Program-made: the position numbers and the translations under genes | Part shown: positions 14,193 through 21,284 of the stretch, one piece after another | How the letters are laid out: every line of letters starts with the position of its first letter | How positions within the stretch are numbered: position 1 is the stretch's first letter | Origin: Syntrophobacter sp. DG_60 | GTDB taxonomy: Bacteria > Desulfobacterota > Desulfofervidia > Desulfofervidales > DG-60 | Length of the DNA: 21,284 nucleotides | Assembly: GCA_001304365.1 (NCBI GenBank) | Contig: LJNA01000011.1 | Location: 1-21,284, forward strand | Reading direction: 5' to 3' | Notes under the pieces: generated by a model | The model's input: only the letters and a program-made list of their open reading frames with translations | Told to the model about the DNA's origin: nothing | The model's database searches: none

Positions 14193-15437
14193 TTAGTAAC
14201 TTAAATGTGTAAAGGCATCCCAGTTTTTTAAAACCTGTAAGGCTATATCTATCAGAAAATCAGTTTTCTCAGTTTCTTTCTCTGGGGTAGGCAATTCTTC
14301 TGCACCCTCTAAGTGCCTTTCCAAATCCTCTTCTCTAATCATGGGAATGGAAGGGTATTTTGCTTTACTAACATCCCGCTCAAAAACCAGATCTGGGTTG
14401 ATGCCTTTAACCTGAATAGATCGCCCATTTGGTGTGTAATACCAAGCAGTAGTAAGCCTTAAGGCAGAACCGTCTTCTAATGGCATTATAGTCTGCACTG
14501 AACCCTTTCCAAAAGTGGGTCGGCCCACGATCAATGCCCGATGGCGATCTTGAAGTGCCCCTGCCACGATTTCTGCTGCACTGGCAGTGCCTTCGTTTAC
14601 CAATACCACTAAAGGATAACGATGGGGGTGTTTATTTTTATGAGCAGTAAAGCGCATACCTTGGTCTTTAAGGCGCCCTTCTGTGTAAACAATAAGCCCA
14701 TCTTCTAAGAACTCATCAGCTACCTTCACGGCCTCGTCCAAGAGTCCACCAGGGTTGTTACGCATGTCCAAGATAATACCCTTTAATGGATGCTCCTTTT
14801 CTAATGTTTTTAATGTCTTTTCCAATTCCTCTGAGGTATCTTCCTGGAAGCTAGCCAATCGAATATAACCATATTGATGCTCCAAAGGCTTGACCTTCAC
14901 ACTTTTAATGGAAATGATACTTCGGATAATCTCGAATTCCTTTGGTTCGGTAAGGCCTTCCCGAAAGATCGTTAAAATGACTTTAGTGCCTTCGGGTCCA
15001 CGGATAAGCTTGACTGCTTCGGTCAAACCCATGTCTTTTGTGGGTTTATTATTAATCTTTATAATCTTATCCCCTGGCTTAAGACCCGCCTTATAGGCTG
15101 GTGTATCTTCGATAGGAGAAACTACAGTAAGCCAACCATCTTTAACAGTGATCTCAATGCCTACACCCCCGAATTCACCCTTTGTCTCAATCTGTAACTC
15201 CTTAAATTCATCTGGAGTGAGAAAAGAAGAATGAGGGTCCAAGGAATTAAGCATCCCTTTAATGGCTCCATAAACTAGTTCTTTAGAAGAAGGTGGTTTT
15301 ACATAGCTTTTTTGTATAATATCTAAGACCTCAGTGAATGTCTTAAGTTCATCATAGGCGTTCTGCTTATCTGCCCATCCTTGACCGCATGCCAATACCA
15401 AAATAAAAAAAATGGAAACAATTTTTCTTAAATTCAT
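14193..15437 (-). CDS. ctpA: C-terminal processing peptidase (CtpA, family S41) with PDZ domain
   Basis: This 414-aa periplasmic serine protease cleaves proteins from their C-terminal ends and is often tied to control of peptidoglycan hydrolases. Its order is: signal peptide (1-22, ending GWA), N-terminal helical region with SLDPHSSFL, PDZ domain about 88-165 (GGVGIEI...GLKPGDKIIKINN), then the S41 protease core. The catalytic Ser is S286 (NEGTASAAEIVAGAL) and the general-base Lys is K311 (PTFGKGSVQT). Thus the Ser/Lys dyad is intact. The signal peptide contains LVLAC, a poor lipobox, so a lipoprotein form cannot be excluded. It follows the envC-like gene by 19 nt on the same strand; CtpA with a LytM activator is a recurring pairing. 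Confidence 0.95.
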   Translation of the reverse strand: MNLRKIVSIFFILVLACGQGWADKQNAYDELKTFTEVLDIIQKSYVKPPSSKELVYGAIKGMLNSLDPHSSFLTPDEFKELQIETKGEFGGVGIEITVKDGWLTVVSPIEDTPAYKAGLKPGDKIIKINNKPTKDMGLTEAVKLIRGPEGTKVILTIFREGLTEPKEFEIIRSIISIKSVKVKPLEHQYGYIRLASFQEDTSEELEKTLKTLEKEHPLKGIILDMRNNPGGLLDEAVKVADEFLEDGLIVYTEGRLKDQGMRFTAHKNKHPHRYPLVVLVNEGTASAAEIVAGALQDRHRALIVGRPTFGKGSVQTIMPLEDGSALRLTTAWYYTPNGRSIQVKGINPDLVFERDVSKAKYPSIPMIREEDLERHLEGAEELPTPEKETEKTDFLIDIALQVLKNWDAFTHLSY

Positions 15438-15456
15438 CTCTCTTTCTCTCCTTTTT

Positions 15457-16557
15457 TTATTTGATCTTATCTGATTTTAACCATGTAAATGGGTTTATGG
15501 GCTTATCGTGACACCTTAATTCAAAATATAAAGATCCTATATCACCCACGGTTCCCAATGCTTCACCTTTCTTCACCCACTCACCTGCACTTTTATACAA
15601 AGAAATGGCATGGGCGTAAAGGGTATAATAACCACCGCCGTGGTCTAAAATAATTAAATTCCCATAGCCTTTAAGCCAATCGGCATAAATGACCTTACCT
15701 TTGGCCACTGCCTTAAAGGACTCACCATAGGGAGCCCTGATCTCAATGCCACTATTAAATAAATAGGTAGAGGCATCCTTATCCCAATAACGCCCAAAGG
15801 GCACAATAATTTTACCCCCTATAGGCCAATCCAATTTCCCCTTGATTATTTTTGGCCTAGAGGTTACGCTTTTAGCCTTTAGTCTTTTTATAAGCTGCTC
15901 TAACTGTGAAGCTGAGGTCTTAAGCCGCCTAACGGTCCTCAAATACGTTGCTTTATCCCTTTTTATCTGCTGAAGCATTCTCTGTTCTTTTCTTCTTTCA
16001 ATAGAAATTTTATATTGTAAGGCAGCAATCTTTTTCTGTAAATTTTTAATTCTAATGATGTTTTTATCCCTCTCCTTTTGAACACTTGCCAACCTATCTA
16101 ATGCTGTTTTATGAGTTTCTATAAGTTGGTAATCATAATTTGCAACCTGATGTAAAGAGCCAATGATTGGTGGGCAGATAGAATCTTTAAATATACAAAC
16201 CCTATCCCATTGATAAATCATTAGCAGTTTAAGCCCAAGGTTTTGCTTGACCTCTTCCAGCTCAGTTCTAAGTTCTTTTCTCTTCATCTGTATTTTTTCG
16301 GCCTCTCTCTCAGCGATTTTTGAAGAGTGAGTAAGCCTATTTCTTTTTTTGGTCAGATTCCTTAACTTTATCTGTAATATTTGCAATTTTTTTAGAGTGG
16401 TTTTTTCCTCTTGCCTTTTTTTCTTAAGCTTTGTAGTGGTAAGAGAGATCTTTCTTTTAATCTTTTTCAGTTCTTTTTGTTTTGTATCAAGCCTCCCTTG
16501 TGCTGAGAGGTTAGTAGAGAGGAAAAATAGGCAAAGAAATAAAATACCTTGCTTCAT
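15457..16557 (-). CDS. EnvC-like murein hydrolase activator with degenerate LytM domain
   Basis: This 366-aa exported protein has a signal peptide (1-19, ending LSA), a long Lys/Glu-rich coiled coil (about 25-230) and a C-terminal M23/LytM domain (about 245-362). The zinc-binding residues of active M23 peptidases are missing: the expected HxGxDI is NSGIEI, and the final HxHFE-type position is LYFELR, leaving only the YAH histidine. It should therefore not cut peptidoglycan itself but activate cell-wall amidases, as EnvC does under FtsEX control. The gene starts one base after the ftsX stop, which supports an FtsX-EnvC partnership. Alternatively it may be a NlpD/ActS-like activator, but the coiled coil and the ftsX neighbour favour EnvC. 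Confidence 0.9.
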   Translation of the reverse strand: MKQGILFLCLFFLSTNLSAQGRLDTKQKELKKIKRKISLTTTKLKKKRQEEKTTLKKLQILQIKLRNLTKKRNRLTHSSKIAEREAEKIQMKRKELRTELEEVKQNLGLKLLMIYQWDRVCIFKDSICPPIIGSLHQVANYDYQLIETHKTALDRLASVQKERDKNIIRIKNLQKKIAALQYKISIERRKEQRMLQQIKRDKATYLRTVRRLKTSASQLEQLIKRLKAKSVTSRPKIIKGKLDWPIGGKIIVPFGRYWDKDASTYLFNSGIEIRAPYGESFKAVAKGKVIYADWLKGYGNLIILDHGGGYYTLYAHAISLYKSAGEWVKKGEALGTVGDIGSLYFELRCHDKPINPFTWLKSDKIK

Positions 16558-16558
16558 A

Positions 16559-17341
16559 TCAAAAGTTTTTTAAGGCAAAAAAGGTTGAAAGTAAAGTTAG
16601 CATAATGCCTGAGGCTAAAAAAACTAATGATTCTTTGGCTGAGAAAAAAAGGATATTTAAACAGAGGGGAAGATACTGGATCTTCCAGCTAAGGAAGGTA
16701 CATACTGCCTTTAGGATACCTAAAGCAAGCAATGCCCCAAGGGCCCCATAACCTAGGCCTCTTATGTACAGAGAGTAATTAATAGAATCCTTATCAATAT
16801 AATTGGCTAATCTTATAGTATTAGAAATAATAAAAATAATGGATAAAAACAAGATTAGGCCTATTGATAAAAAAAATAACTTGACAATACGGTACACATT
16901 AGAGAGGATGTAAAGCCATTTGGGATAGATTATATCCCTTGTTTCTGGCAAATGCTCAATATTTTTTATAAAAGTTTTTAAAAAACTTGGCCTTTGAAAT
17001 ATTGGTTTGATATGAACCTCTAAAGAAGGCAATAGGGGATTTTCATCTAGTTTGTCTAAGACAATTGCCTTCCCTCCCAATTGTTTCCTTAAATGAGATA
17101 AGGCCTGTTTTTTAGATATATAGTGTACATCTTCAATTTCAACCATCTTGCTTAGTGTCTTTTGATTTTCTAAGGCAGAGGTCTCATCCTTAAAAAATAC
17201 AACAATGGGAAGTTGAGATTGCCATTTTTCCCCAAGTGTTTTTATATTAAGACCAATAAGAAAAAACAGACCTACAATTGTTAAAGAGAAGACCACAATG
17301 CTTAGGCAACTTAGGTCTACACTAAATTGCCTTTTAAACAT
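16559..17341 (-). CDS. ftsX: Cell-division protein FtsX (ABC-type permease)
   Basis: FtsX (260 aa here) is the membrane half of FtsEX, which couples division to cell-wall hydrolysis through EnvC. Topology matches the family: TM1 (about 12-32), a periplasmic domain containing PIVVFFKDETS and HYISKKQALSHL (about 40-145), TM2 (about 150-175), a cytoplasmic loop, then two TM segments to the C-terminus. The N-terminus before TM1 is only about 11 residues, shorter than usual, and there is no clear ribosome site before the ATG at 17341. The upstream in-frame stop is near 17372, so the protein cannot extend much. FtsE, normally just upstream, is absent; the transketolase C subunit lies there instead. 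Confidence 0.88.
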   Translation of the reverse strand: MFKRQFSVDLSCLSIVVFSLTIVGLFFLIGLNIKTLGEKWQSQLPIVVFFKDETSALENQKTLSKMVEIEDVHYISKKQALSHLRKQLGGKAIVLDKLDENPLLPSLEVHIKPIFQRPSFLKTFIKNIEHLPETRDIIYPKWLYILSNVYRIVKLFFLSIGLILFLSIIFIISNTIRLANYIDKDSINYSLYIRGLGYGALGALLALGILKAVCTFLSWKIQYLPLCLNILFFSAKESLVFLASGIMLTLLSTFFALKNF

Positions 17342-17346
17342 GAAGG

Positions 17347-17442
17347 TTAAGCAATTGCCCGCAGGCGGTATGGTTTAAAGCTTAATAGCTTTTTAGCTGC
17401 CTTCACTATATCTTCGGGCATTAGGTGAAAATAGGCAAGCTG
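17347..17442 (-). pseudogene. Out-of-frame C-terminal remnant of transketolase C subunit
   Basis: In a frame shifted relative to the tktC ORF, bases 17442 down to 17347 read QLAYFHLMPEDIVKAAKKLL followed by 11 more residues and TAA. This is the usual transketolase C-terminal helix (…DIVxAAKxLL). The glycine-rich segment that should join it to KRIG (of the type VxDxFGxSG) is missing. A small deletion with frameshift, or a sequence error, explains it best. Confidence 0.7.
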
Positions 17443-18266
17443 CCTATGCGTTTTATAGGTACAGGATAGGATTCAGCCAAAACCTCACAAACAGCACTCC
17501 CTAAGCCACCTAAAACAAGATGTTCTTCTGCTGTGAGAATGGCCCCTGTAATTTTTGAAGACTCAATGATTAATTCTTTATCAATGGGCTTGATGGTAGA
17601 CATGTTTATTACCCTAGCCTCAATGCCAACTTTGGCCAATTCTTCGGCTGCCTCAAGTGCATAGTGTACCATAAGTCCTGTGGCAATGATGGTAATATCC
17701 TCACCCTCCCTAACAATGCTTCCCTTGCCTATTTGAAAATGATAATCTTCATTATAGAGAATAGGGAAGTTAATTCTTGAACTACGTACATAAACAGGTC
17801 CTTTGTAATGTGCTATGGCATAGATTACCTTTCTCATTTCTATTGCATCCGCAGGAACAATCACCACCATGTTTGGTAGGATGCGCATTAAGGCAATATC
17901 CTCCATTGATTGATGGGAGCCACCATCATCACCTACAGTAATACCTCCGTGGCTGGCTACTATTTTCACATTGAGGCCCACATAGGCTATGGATTGCCTA
18001 ACCTGCTCCCAGGCCCTGCCTGTAGCAAAAATTGCAAAAGTGCTAGCAAAAGGAATTTTACCCGAGGCGGCTAGACCTGCGGCAGTGCCCATCATATCCT
18101 GCTCTGCTACCCCCAGATTAAAAAAGCGATGAGGTAATTCTTTAGCAAATAACCCTGTTTTTGTAGAACCAGAAAGATCTGCATCTAAGACCACAATATC
18201 CTCATCTTTTTTCCCTAGCTCTAGCAACGCACGCCCATAGGCTTCCCTTAAGCTTGCCTTCTCCAT
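17421..18266 (-). CDS. Transketolase, C-terminal subunit, with disrupted 3' end
   Basis: This is the pyrimidine-binding and C-terminal half of a split transketolase, which moves two-carbon units between sugar phosphates with the N subunit. Visible are VVLDADLSGSTKT, FNLGVAEQDMMGTAAGLA (with the ThDP-activating Glu), ASHGGITVGDDGGSHQSMEDIALMR and YVRSSR. I place the start at ATG 18266, because AAAGGAGG sits just before it; an ATG at 18284 would overlap tktN but puts that site inside the gene. The ORF ends early: after KRIGSLPIF it meets a stop, and the typical C-terminal helix continues in another frame (17442-17347). The loss affects only the last 30-odd residues, so partial function is possible. 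Confidence 0.9.
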   Translation of the reverse strand: MEKASLREAYGRALLELGKKDEDIVVLDADLSGSTKTGLFAKELPHRFFNLGVAEQDMMGTAAGLAASGKIPFASTFAIFATGRAWEQVRQSIAYVGLNVKIVASHGGITVGDDGGSHQSMEDIALMRILPNMVVIVPADAIEMRKVIYAIAHYKGPVYVRSSRINFPILYNEDYHFQIGKGSIVREGEDITIIATGLMVHYALEAAEELAKVGIEARVINMSTIKPIDKELIIESSKITGAILTAEEHLVLGGLGSAVCEVLAESYPVPIKRIGSLPIFT

Positions 18267-18276
18267 TTTCCCTCCT

Positions 18277-19098
18277 TTAGCCATCTAACTCTTTTAAGGC
18301 CTTTTCTAACTCTTCATCAGTTGGGGCTATCCCATGGTATTTGACCTTATTCTCAAAGAAGGACACACCCTTTCCTTTTATGGTTTGTGCAATAATTATA
18401 GTGGGTTTGCCTTTTATTTTTTCAGCCTCATCTAACACATCTAGGATTTGATTAAAATCATGGCCATCGGTCTCCAAAACATGCCAGCCAAATGCCTCCC
18501 ACTTTTTGGGCAAAGGCTCAATGTTCATTACATCCCTCACCCAGCCATCTATTTGTAGTCTATTGTTATCTAAAATAGCACACAGATTATCGATTTTATA
18601 ATGAGCAGCTGTCATAGCTGCTTCCCAAATCTGACCCTCTTGAACCTCACCGTCCCCTAAAACTACATAGACCCTAGAAGGTATGTTATCTAAGCGCAGG
18701 GCTAAGGATATGCCATTGGCCATAGAAAGCCCTTGCCCTAAAGAACCACTAGGCACTTCTATTCCAGGAGTAAATTTAGAATCTGGGTGTCCCTGAAGGC
18801 AACTGCCCAATTTTCTAAGCCCAGCTAATTCTTTTCTATCAAAATAACCACACTTAGACAACACTGCATACAGTGCTGGAGCTGCATGACCCTTGGAGAG
18901 GACAAATCTGTCCCTTTCTCTAAAGTGTGGATCGTTTGGAAGATGATGCATTTTAACAAAAAAGAGCGCTATCAAAATCTCTACTACAGAAAGCGAACCC
19001 CCTGTATGTCCTGAAGTAGCCCTATTGAGCATGATTAGAATGTCTTTCCTGATCTCCTTGGCTAGTGTCTTGAGCTTCTCGATATCTCTGTCTTCCAT
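18277..19098 (-). CDS. Transketolase, N-terminal subunit (ThDP-binding)
   Basis: This 273-aa protein is the N-terminal half of a split transketolase, as in Thermotoga-type bacteria and archaea, where two genes replace one of about 650 aa. It carries RATSGHTGGSLSVVEILIAL, DRFVLSKGHAAPALYA, GSLGQGLSMANGIS, and the ThDP/Mg motif GDGEVQEGQIWEA ending with LDNNRLQIDG. Catalytic histidines SGH, KGH and QGHP are present. The start is ATG 19098; its ribosome site is weak (AAGAAG), but a promoter lies directly upstream. The tktC start is 10 nt after its stop. The enzyme belongs to the non-oxidative pentose phosphate pathway, supplying ribose-5-phosphate and erythrose-4-phosphate. Confidence 0.95.
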   Translation of the reverse strand: MEDRDIEKLKTLAKEIRKDILIMLNRATSGHTGGSLSVVEILIALFFVKMHHLPNDPHFRERDRFVLSKGHAAPALYAVLSKCGYFDRKELAGLRKLGSCLQGHPDSKFTPGIEVPSGSLGQGLSMANGISLALRLDNIPSRVYVVLGDGEVQEGQIWEAAMTAAHYKIDNLCAILDNNRLQIDGWVRDVMNIEPLPKKWEAFGWHVLETDGHDFNQILDVLDEAEKIKGKPTIIIAQTIKGKGVSFFENKVKYHGIAPTDEELEKALKELDG

Positions 19099-19116
19099 CT
19101 GCTTCTTGTCGGGGCT

Positions 19117-19145
19117 ACCTTAGCACAAACTGATAATGGATGCAA
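19117..19145 (-). promoter_or_regulatory. Promoter of the transketolase-ftsX operon
   Basis: On the minus strand TTGCAT (19145-19140), a 17-nt spacer and TAAGGT (19122-19117) give a good sigma70-type promoter. The start would fall near 19110, leaving a leader of about 12 nt before the ATG at 19098. The transketolase genes can thus be transcribed independently of ugd and of the terminator upstream. Confidence 0.6.
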
Positions 19146-19180
19146 TACTTTTATTTCAACTTCACCCTTTTTTATTTAAT

Positions 19181-19207
19181 AAAAAAAAAGAGCCGGGCAA
19201 CCCGGCT
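19181..19207 (-). terminator. Strong intrinsic terminator, minus strand
   Basis: AGCCGGG/CCCGGCT (19207-19191 read on the minus strand) forms a perfect 7-bp GC stem with a 3-nt TTG loop, followed by C and nine T (19190-19181). It ends transcription coming from the nucleotide-sugar dehydrogenase gene, or from a start nearer to it. The stem shares bases with the possible c-di-GMP-I-like RNA just upstream. Confidence 0.9.
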
Positions 19208-19264
19208 AACTTAGTTAAGCCCCGTGCTTTCTGTCACCTGATCACCCAAGCTTCAGCCTTATTA
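19193..19264 (-). ncRNA. Possible degenerate c-di-GMP-I (GEMM)-like RNA joined to a terminator
   Basis: Read on the minus strand, AAAGCACGGGGCTT…AGTTAGCCGGGTTGCC resembles the 3' half of the GEMM consensus (GCAAAGCcaCGGGyCt…AGccGGGTTGCC). Upstream, AAGGCTGAAG, a small stem CTTG/CAGG and GGTGACAG take the place of the expected GGCAAACC-stem-GGGACGC half, but match poorly. The terminator stem uses the 3' strand, as in switching expression platforms. However, the next gene has its own promoter, so what would be controlled is unclear. Confidence 0.35.
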
Positions 19265-19378
19265 TCATATCACATCTATCATCCAAAACTCTATTAGTAG
19301 AGATACTTATTTTCATATAGGAAAAACTACTTATAAGGTGGATGAGTCAGGCGCTCAAATTTCAAAAAATGGATTCCG

Positions 19379-20686
19379 TTATGCCTTTACCACCTTTTCA
19401 TTCTTTTCTTTAAATACTCCTCGTGTATCAACAATGAGATTTGCGTGCTTCAAGATAAAATCATAATCATAATTTGAGTGATCAGTGCTTATGATTAAGC
19501 AATGGTATTTCTTTAGGTTTTTGGAAGTGAGAGGAATTGAATCCATCTTAAAGGTATAACGCCTTGTTTTTGGCAAGGATGGGACAAAAGGATCGTTGTA
19601 GTCCACCAAGGTCCCTCTTTTCATCAGAAGCTCTATGATCTTAAAGGCAGGAGACTCCCTTATATCATCTATATCCCTTTTATATGTTACCCCCAAAAGG
19701 AGTATTTTTGCTCCCTTCACTCTATTACCCTTTTCATTTAGAGCCTCTACTGTCTTTTCCACCACATAATAGGGCATATAAGTATTTATTTCCCCTGCCA
19801 ACTCAATAAAGCGGGTATGAAAGTCAAATCGCCTTGCCCGCCAAGTAAGGTAAAAGGGATCTATAGGAATGCAGTGGCCGCCAAGACCAGGACCTGGATA
19901 AAATGCCTGAAAGCCGAATGGCTTGGTCTTGGCTGCTTCAATTACCTCCCAGATATCAATTCCCATTCTCTCACAAAGCATCTTCATCTCGTTTACAAGG
20001 GCGATGTTTACAGCACGGTATATGTTTTCAAGAAGTTTTGTCATCTCGGCCACCCTTGGGGAGGAAACAGGAACTATCTCTTTCACAACGGAACTATAAA
20101 GCGCCTTTCCTACTTCAAGGCAAAAAGGGGTTATACCGCCAATTACCTTTGGGATATTATCAAGAAAGTATTGCTTGTTTCCTGGATCCTCTCGCTCTGG
20201 GCTATAGACCAAGAAGAAATCCCTCCCTTCCTTAAGGCCAGAAGCCCGAAGGTGGGGTAAGACCTCTTCCTCTGTTGTTCCAGGAAAGCTTGTGCTTTCA
20301 ACAGAAACAAGCTTCCCTATCTTTAAGTACCTTGCTACAGTTTTTGTAGTATCTATGAGAAAATGGAGGTCTGGCTCACGGTAGCGGTCAAGCGGGGTAG
20401 GAACACAGATAAGAATGGCATCTACCTCGGTTAGCCTTGAGAAATTAGCAGTAGCAAAAAATCTTTTTTTAATTACTGCCTCTTTTATCCTTGTTGTGGA
20501 AATATGACTTAAATAGGATTTACCTTCTCTTAATCTTTCTACTTTTCCCTTATCGATATCAAAACCCAGGGTCTTAAAACCTGCTTCAGCAAATTTAATA
20601 GCAAGAGGAAGCCCCACATAGCCTAGCCCAATTACTCCTATTTGGGCTTTGTGCTCTTTTATTCTCTTTATCAGTTGCCCTTTCAC
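19379..20686 (-). CDS. Nucleotide-sugar dehydrogenase, UDP-GlcNAc 6-dehydrogenase (WbpA) type
   Basis: This 435-aa NAD-dependent enzyme oxidises the C6 hydroxyl of a UDP-sugar to a carboxylate, making precursors for surface polysaccharides. It has the N-terminal Rossmann loop IGVIGLGYVGLPLA (16-29), ICVPTPLD, SVESTSFPGTTEE, YSPEREDPGN, EMTKLLENIYRAVNIALVNE, the catalytic Cys C272 in GPGLGGHCIPIDPFYL, and the C-terminal GVTYKRDIDDIRESPA. The segment AKTKPFGFQAFYPGPG is typical of the WbpA/TviB branch rather than UDP-glucose dehydrogenase, so UDP-GlcNAc (or GalNAc) is the likely substrate. No other polysaccharide gene is nearby. It lies about 100 nt behind tRNA-His on the same strand and could be read with it. 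Confidence 0.88.
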   Translation of the reverse strand: MKGQLIKRIKEHKAQIGVIGLGYVGLPLAIKFAEAGFKTLGFDIDKGKVERLREGKSYLSHISTTRIKEAVIKKRFFATANFSRLTEVDAILICVPTPLDRYREPDLHFLIDTTKTVARYLKIGKLVSVESTSFPGTTEEEVLPHLRASGLKEGRDFFLVYSPEREDPGNKQYFLDNIPKVIGGITPFCLEVGKALYSSVVKEIVPVSSPRVAEMTKLLENIYRAVNIALVNEMKMLCERMGIDIWEVIEAAKTKPFGFQAFYPGPGLGGHCIPIDPFYLTWRARRFDFHTRFIELAGEINTYMPYYVVEKTVEALNEKGNRVKGAKILLLGVTYKRDIDDIRESPAFKIIELLMKRGTLVDYNDPFVPSLPKTRRYTFKMDSIPLTSKNLKKYHCLIISTDHSNYDYDFILKHANLIVDTRGVFKEKNEKVVKA

Positions 20687-20783
20687 CTAGATATAACCTT
20701 TTTTGATTGCATAAAAGTTAACATAGAGACAAATAGGCGTCAATATATGGATATTATCAACGTTAGAGAGAATTTCTAAGGAA

Positions 20784-20860
20784 TGGGGTGGGTGAGGGGA
20801 TTTGAACCCCCGACGCCTGGGGCCACAGCCCAGTGCTCTAACCCCTGAGCTACACCCACC
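20784..20860 (-). tRNA. tRNA-His (GTG)
   Basis: The minus strand folds into a full cloverleaf: acceptor GTGGGTG/CACCCAC, D arm GCTC/GAGC, anticodon stem CTGGG/CCCAG with loop CTGTGGC (anticodon GTG at 20826-20824), and T arm with TTCAAAT. The extra 5' G (20860) pairs with C73 (20787), the G-1:C73 identity pair of histidine tRNAs. CCA is encoded (20786-20784). The stems are GC-rich compared with the flanking DNA. Confidence 0.97.
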
Positions 20861-21134
20861 ACTTAATATTTGTTATCATGTTTTTTAAAAAAAATCAATG
20901 CCAGGACTGGTTTGAGAGCTCTGAAAAGGAGCTCTCAGTGAACAAATGCAAGAAGTTCTGAGCTCATTATATAAAGGGGCTAAGCCCCTTTGGAACCCCC
21001 AAATAAGGAATTTTTTTCCTTTATTTTGGTAAACTTGAGGGGCTTACTCATCAATGTGAAAGGAGGCTTCGCAAACATCTGCCCGCTATTCTGTCATAGG
21101 ATAGAAACTTTTTTCAAAAGTCTCGTTTTGTTAC
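20861..21134. other. Gene-free stretch with several hairpins
   Basis: No gene is seen. There is a perfect 9-bp hairpin TGAGAGCTC/GAGCTCTCA (20913-20937). AAAGGGGC/GCCCCTTT (20973-20991) makes a tight 8-bp hairpin. Its right arm can instead pair as TAAGCCCCT (20981-20989) with AGGGGCTTA (21038-21046), enclosing CCAAATAAGGAA/TTCCTTTATTTTGG (20999-21029). The two folds exclude each other. An AGGAGG at 21061-21066 has no ORF behind it. Confidence 0.6.
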
Positions 21135-21163
21135 TTGACAAGGAATATAGTATGTGTTAATAG
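21135..21163 (+). promoter_or_regulatory. Promoter of the cold-shock gene
   Basis: TTGACA (21135-21140), a 17-nt spacer and TAATAG (21158-21163) match sigma70 spacing. The start near 21170 leaves a leader of about 45 nt, which holds AGGAGGG (21203-21209) in front of the ATG. Confidence 0.65.
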
Positions 21164-21214
21164 CAACTGTGGCCAGAGGTCATGTATATCTTTTTTATTT
21201 TCAGGAGGGTTTGA

Positions 21215-21284
21215 ATGAAGTTTAAAGGAGTAGTGAAGTGGTTTAATGACAGTAAGGGCTATGGTTTTATCCAACGCGAGAACG
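21215..21284 (+). CDS. Cold-shock protein (CspA family), 5' part, runs off the right edge
   Basis: The ATG at 21215 follows AGGAGGG with a 5-nt spacer. The 23 codons visible read MKFKGVVKWFNDSKGYGFIQ and REN, the N-terminus of a CspA-type cold-shock domain. KGYGFIQ is RNP-1 of the family (K-G-[FY]-G-F-I), with aromatic residues W and F in place for nucleic-acid binding. The protein, normally about 66-70 aa, would bind single-stranded RNA and DNA and act as an RNA chaperone. It has its own promoter. It is too short in this window to be listed by ORF callers that require a stop. Confidence 0.93.
   Translation, partial: MKFKGVVKWFNDSKGYGFIQREN

Noticed and set aside
18267..18284. ATG at 18284 as the start of the transketolase C subunit
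   Set aside because: It would place the AAAGGAGG ribosome site inside the gene; the ATG at 18266 is correctly spaced behind it and gives a family-like N-terminus.
19817..20260. Plus-strand ORFs of 110 and 147 codons opposite the nucleotide-sugar dehydrogenase
   Set aside because: They lie wholly antisense to a conserved enzyme and show no recognisable motif or ribosome site.
1..21284. CRISPR arrays, rRNA genes, prophage or transposase genes
   Set aside because: No regularly spaced direct repeats, no rRNA sequence and no integrase or transposase motif were seen; the only repeat-like elements are the palindromes noted.

Overview
The window looks like the chromosome of an anaerobic, hydrogen-using bacterium of the sulfate-reducer type (Desulfobacterota or a relative). 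The evidence is a bacterial HdrABC-MvhADG cluster with two in-frame UGA (selenocysteine) codons, an AT-rich base composition with GC-rich RNA stems, Gram-negative envelope genes, and bacterial promoters and Shine-Dalgarno sites. A thermophilic sulfate reducer is possible, but I cannot fix the species from the sequence.

Region 1 (1-6174, + strand) is an operon: hdrA (3' part only), hdrC, hdrB, mvhD, a 67-aa unknown protein, mvhG, mvhA and, after a terminator-like hairpin, a hydrogenase maturation protease. Together they should form an electron-bifurcating H2:disulfide/ferredoxin complex. The most notable feature is that mvhD and mvhA each read through one UGA exactly where the family has a key cysteine. 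Each UGA is followed, at the same 22-nt distance, by a hairpin with a UGGA(A/U) apical loop. Standard ORF calling cuts both proteins short and removes a Ni ligand from mvhA.

Region 2 (6222-9891, + strand) is a tightly overlapping DNA-repair set: a 125-aa protein carrying an isolated endonuclease III-type Cys spacing (C-x6-C-x2-C-x5-C), a divergent UvrA, and an O6-alkylguanine-DNA alkyltransferase. A promoter places the likely transcription start at the first ATG, so the mRNA may be leaderless.

Region 3 (9880-12730, + strand) is a full spermidine pathway: ornithine decarboxylase, spermidine synthase and AdoMet decarboxylase. It is preceded by a near-consensus promoter and a structured leader of about 325 nt with a possible leader ORF.

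Region 4 (12714-19145, - strand) holds, in transcription order, split transketolase (N and C subunits), ftsX, an EnvC-like amidase activator, a CtpA-type protease, a palindromic intergenic element and a YibQ-like divergent polysaccharide deacetylase. The transketolase C subunit has lost its normal end through a frame disruption, and no ftsE precedes ftsX.

Region 5 (19181-21284) has a strong terminator joined to a possible c-di-GMP-I-like RNA (- strand), a UDP-GlcNAc 6-dehydrogenase-like gene (-), tRNA-His (-), a gene-free stretch with competing hairpins, and the start of a cold-shock protein gene (+) with its own promoter.
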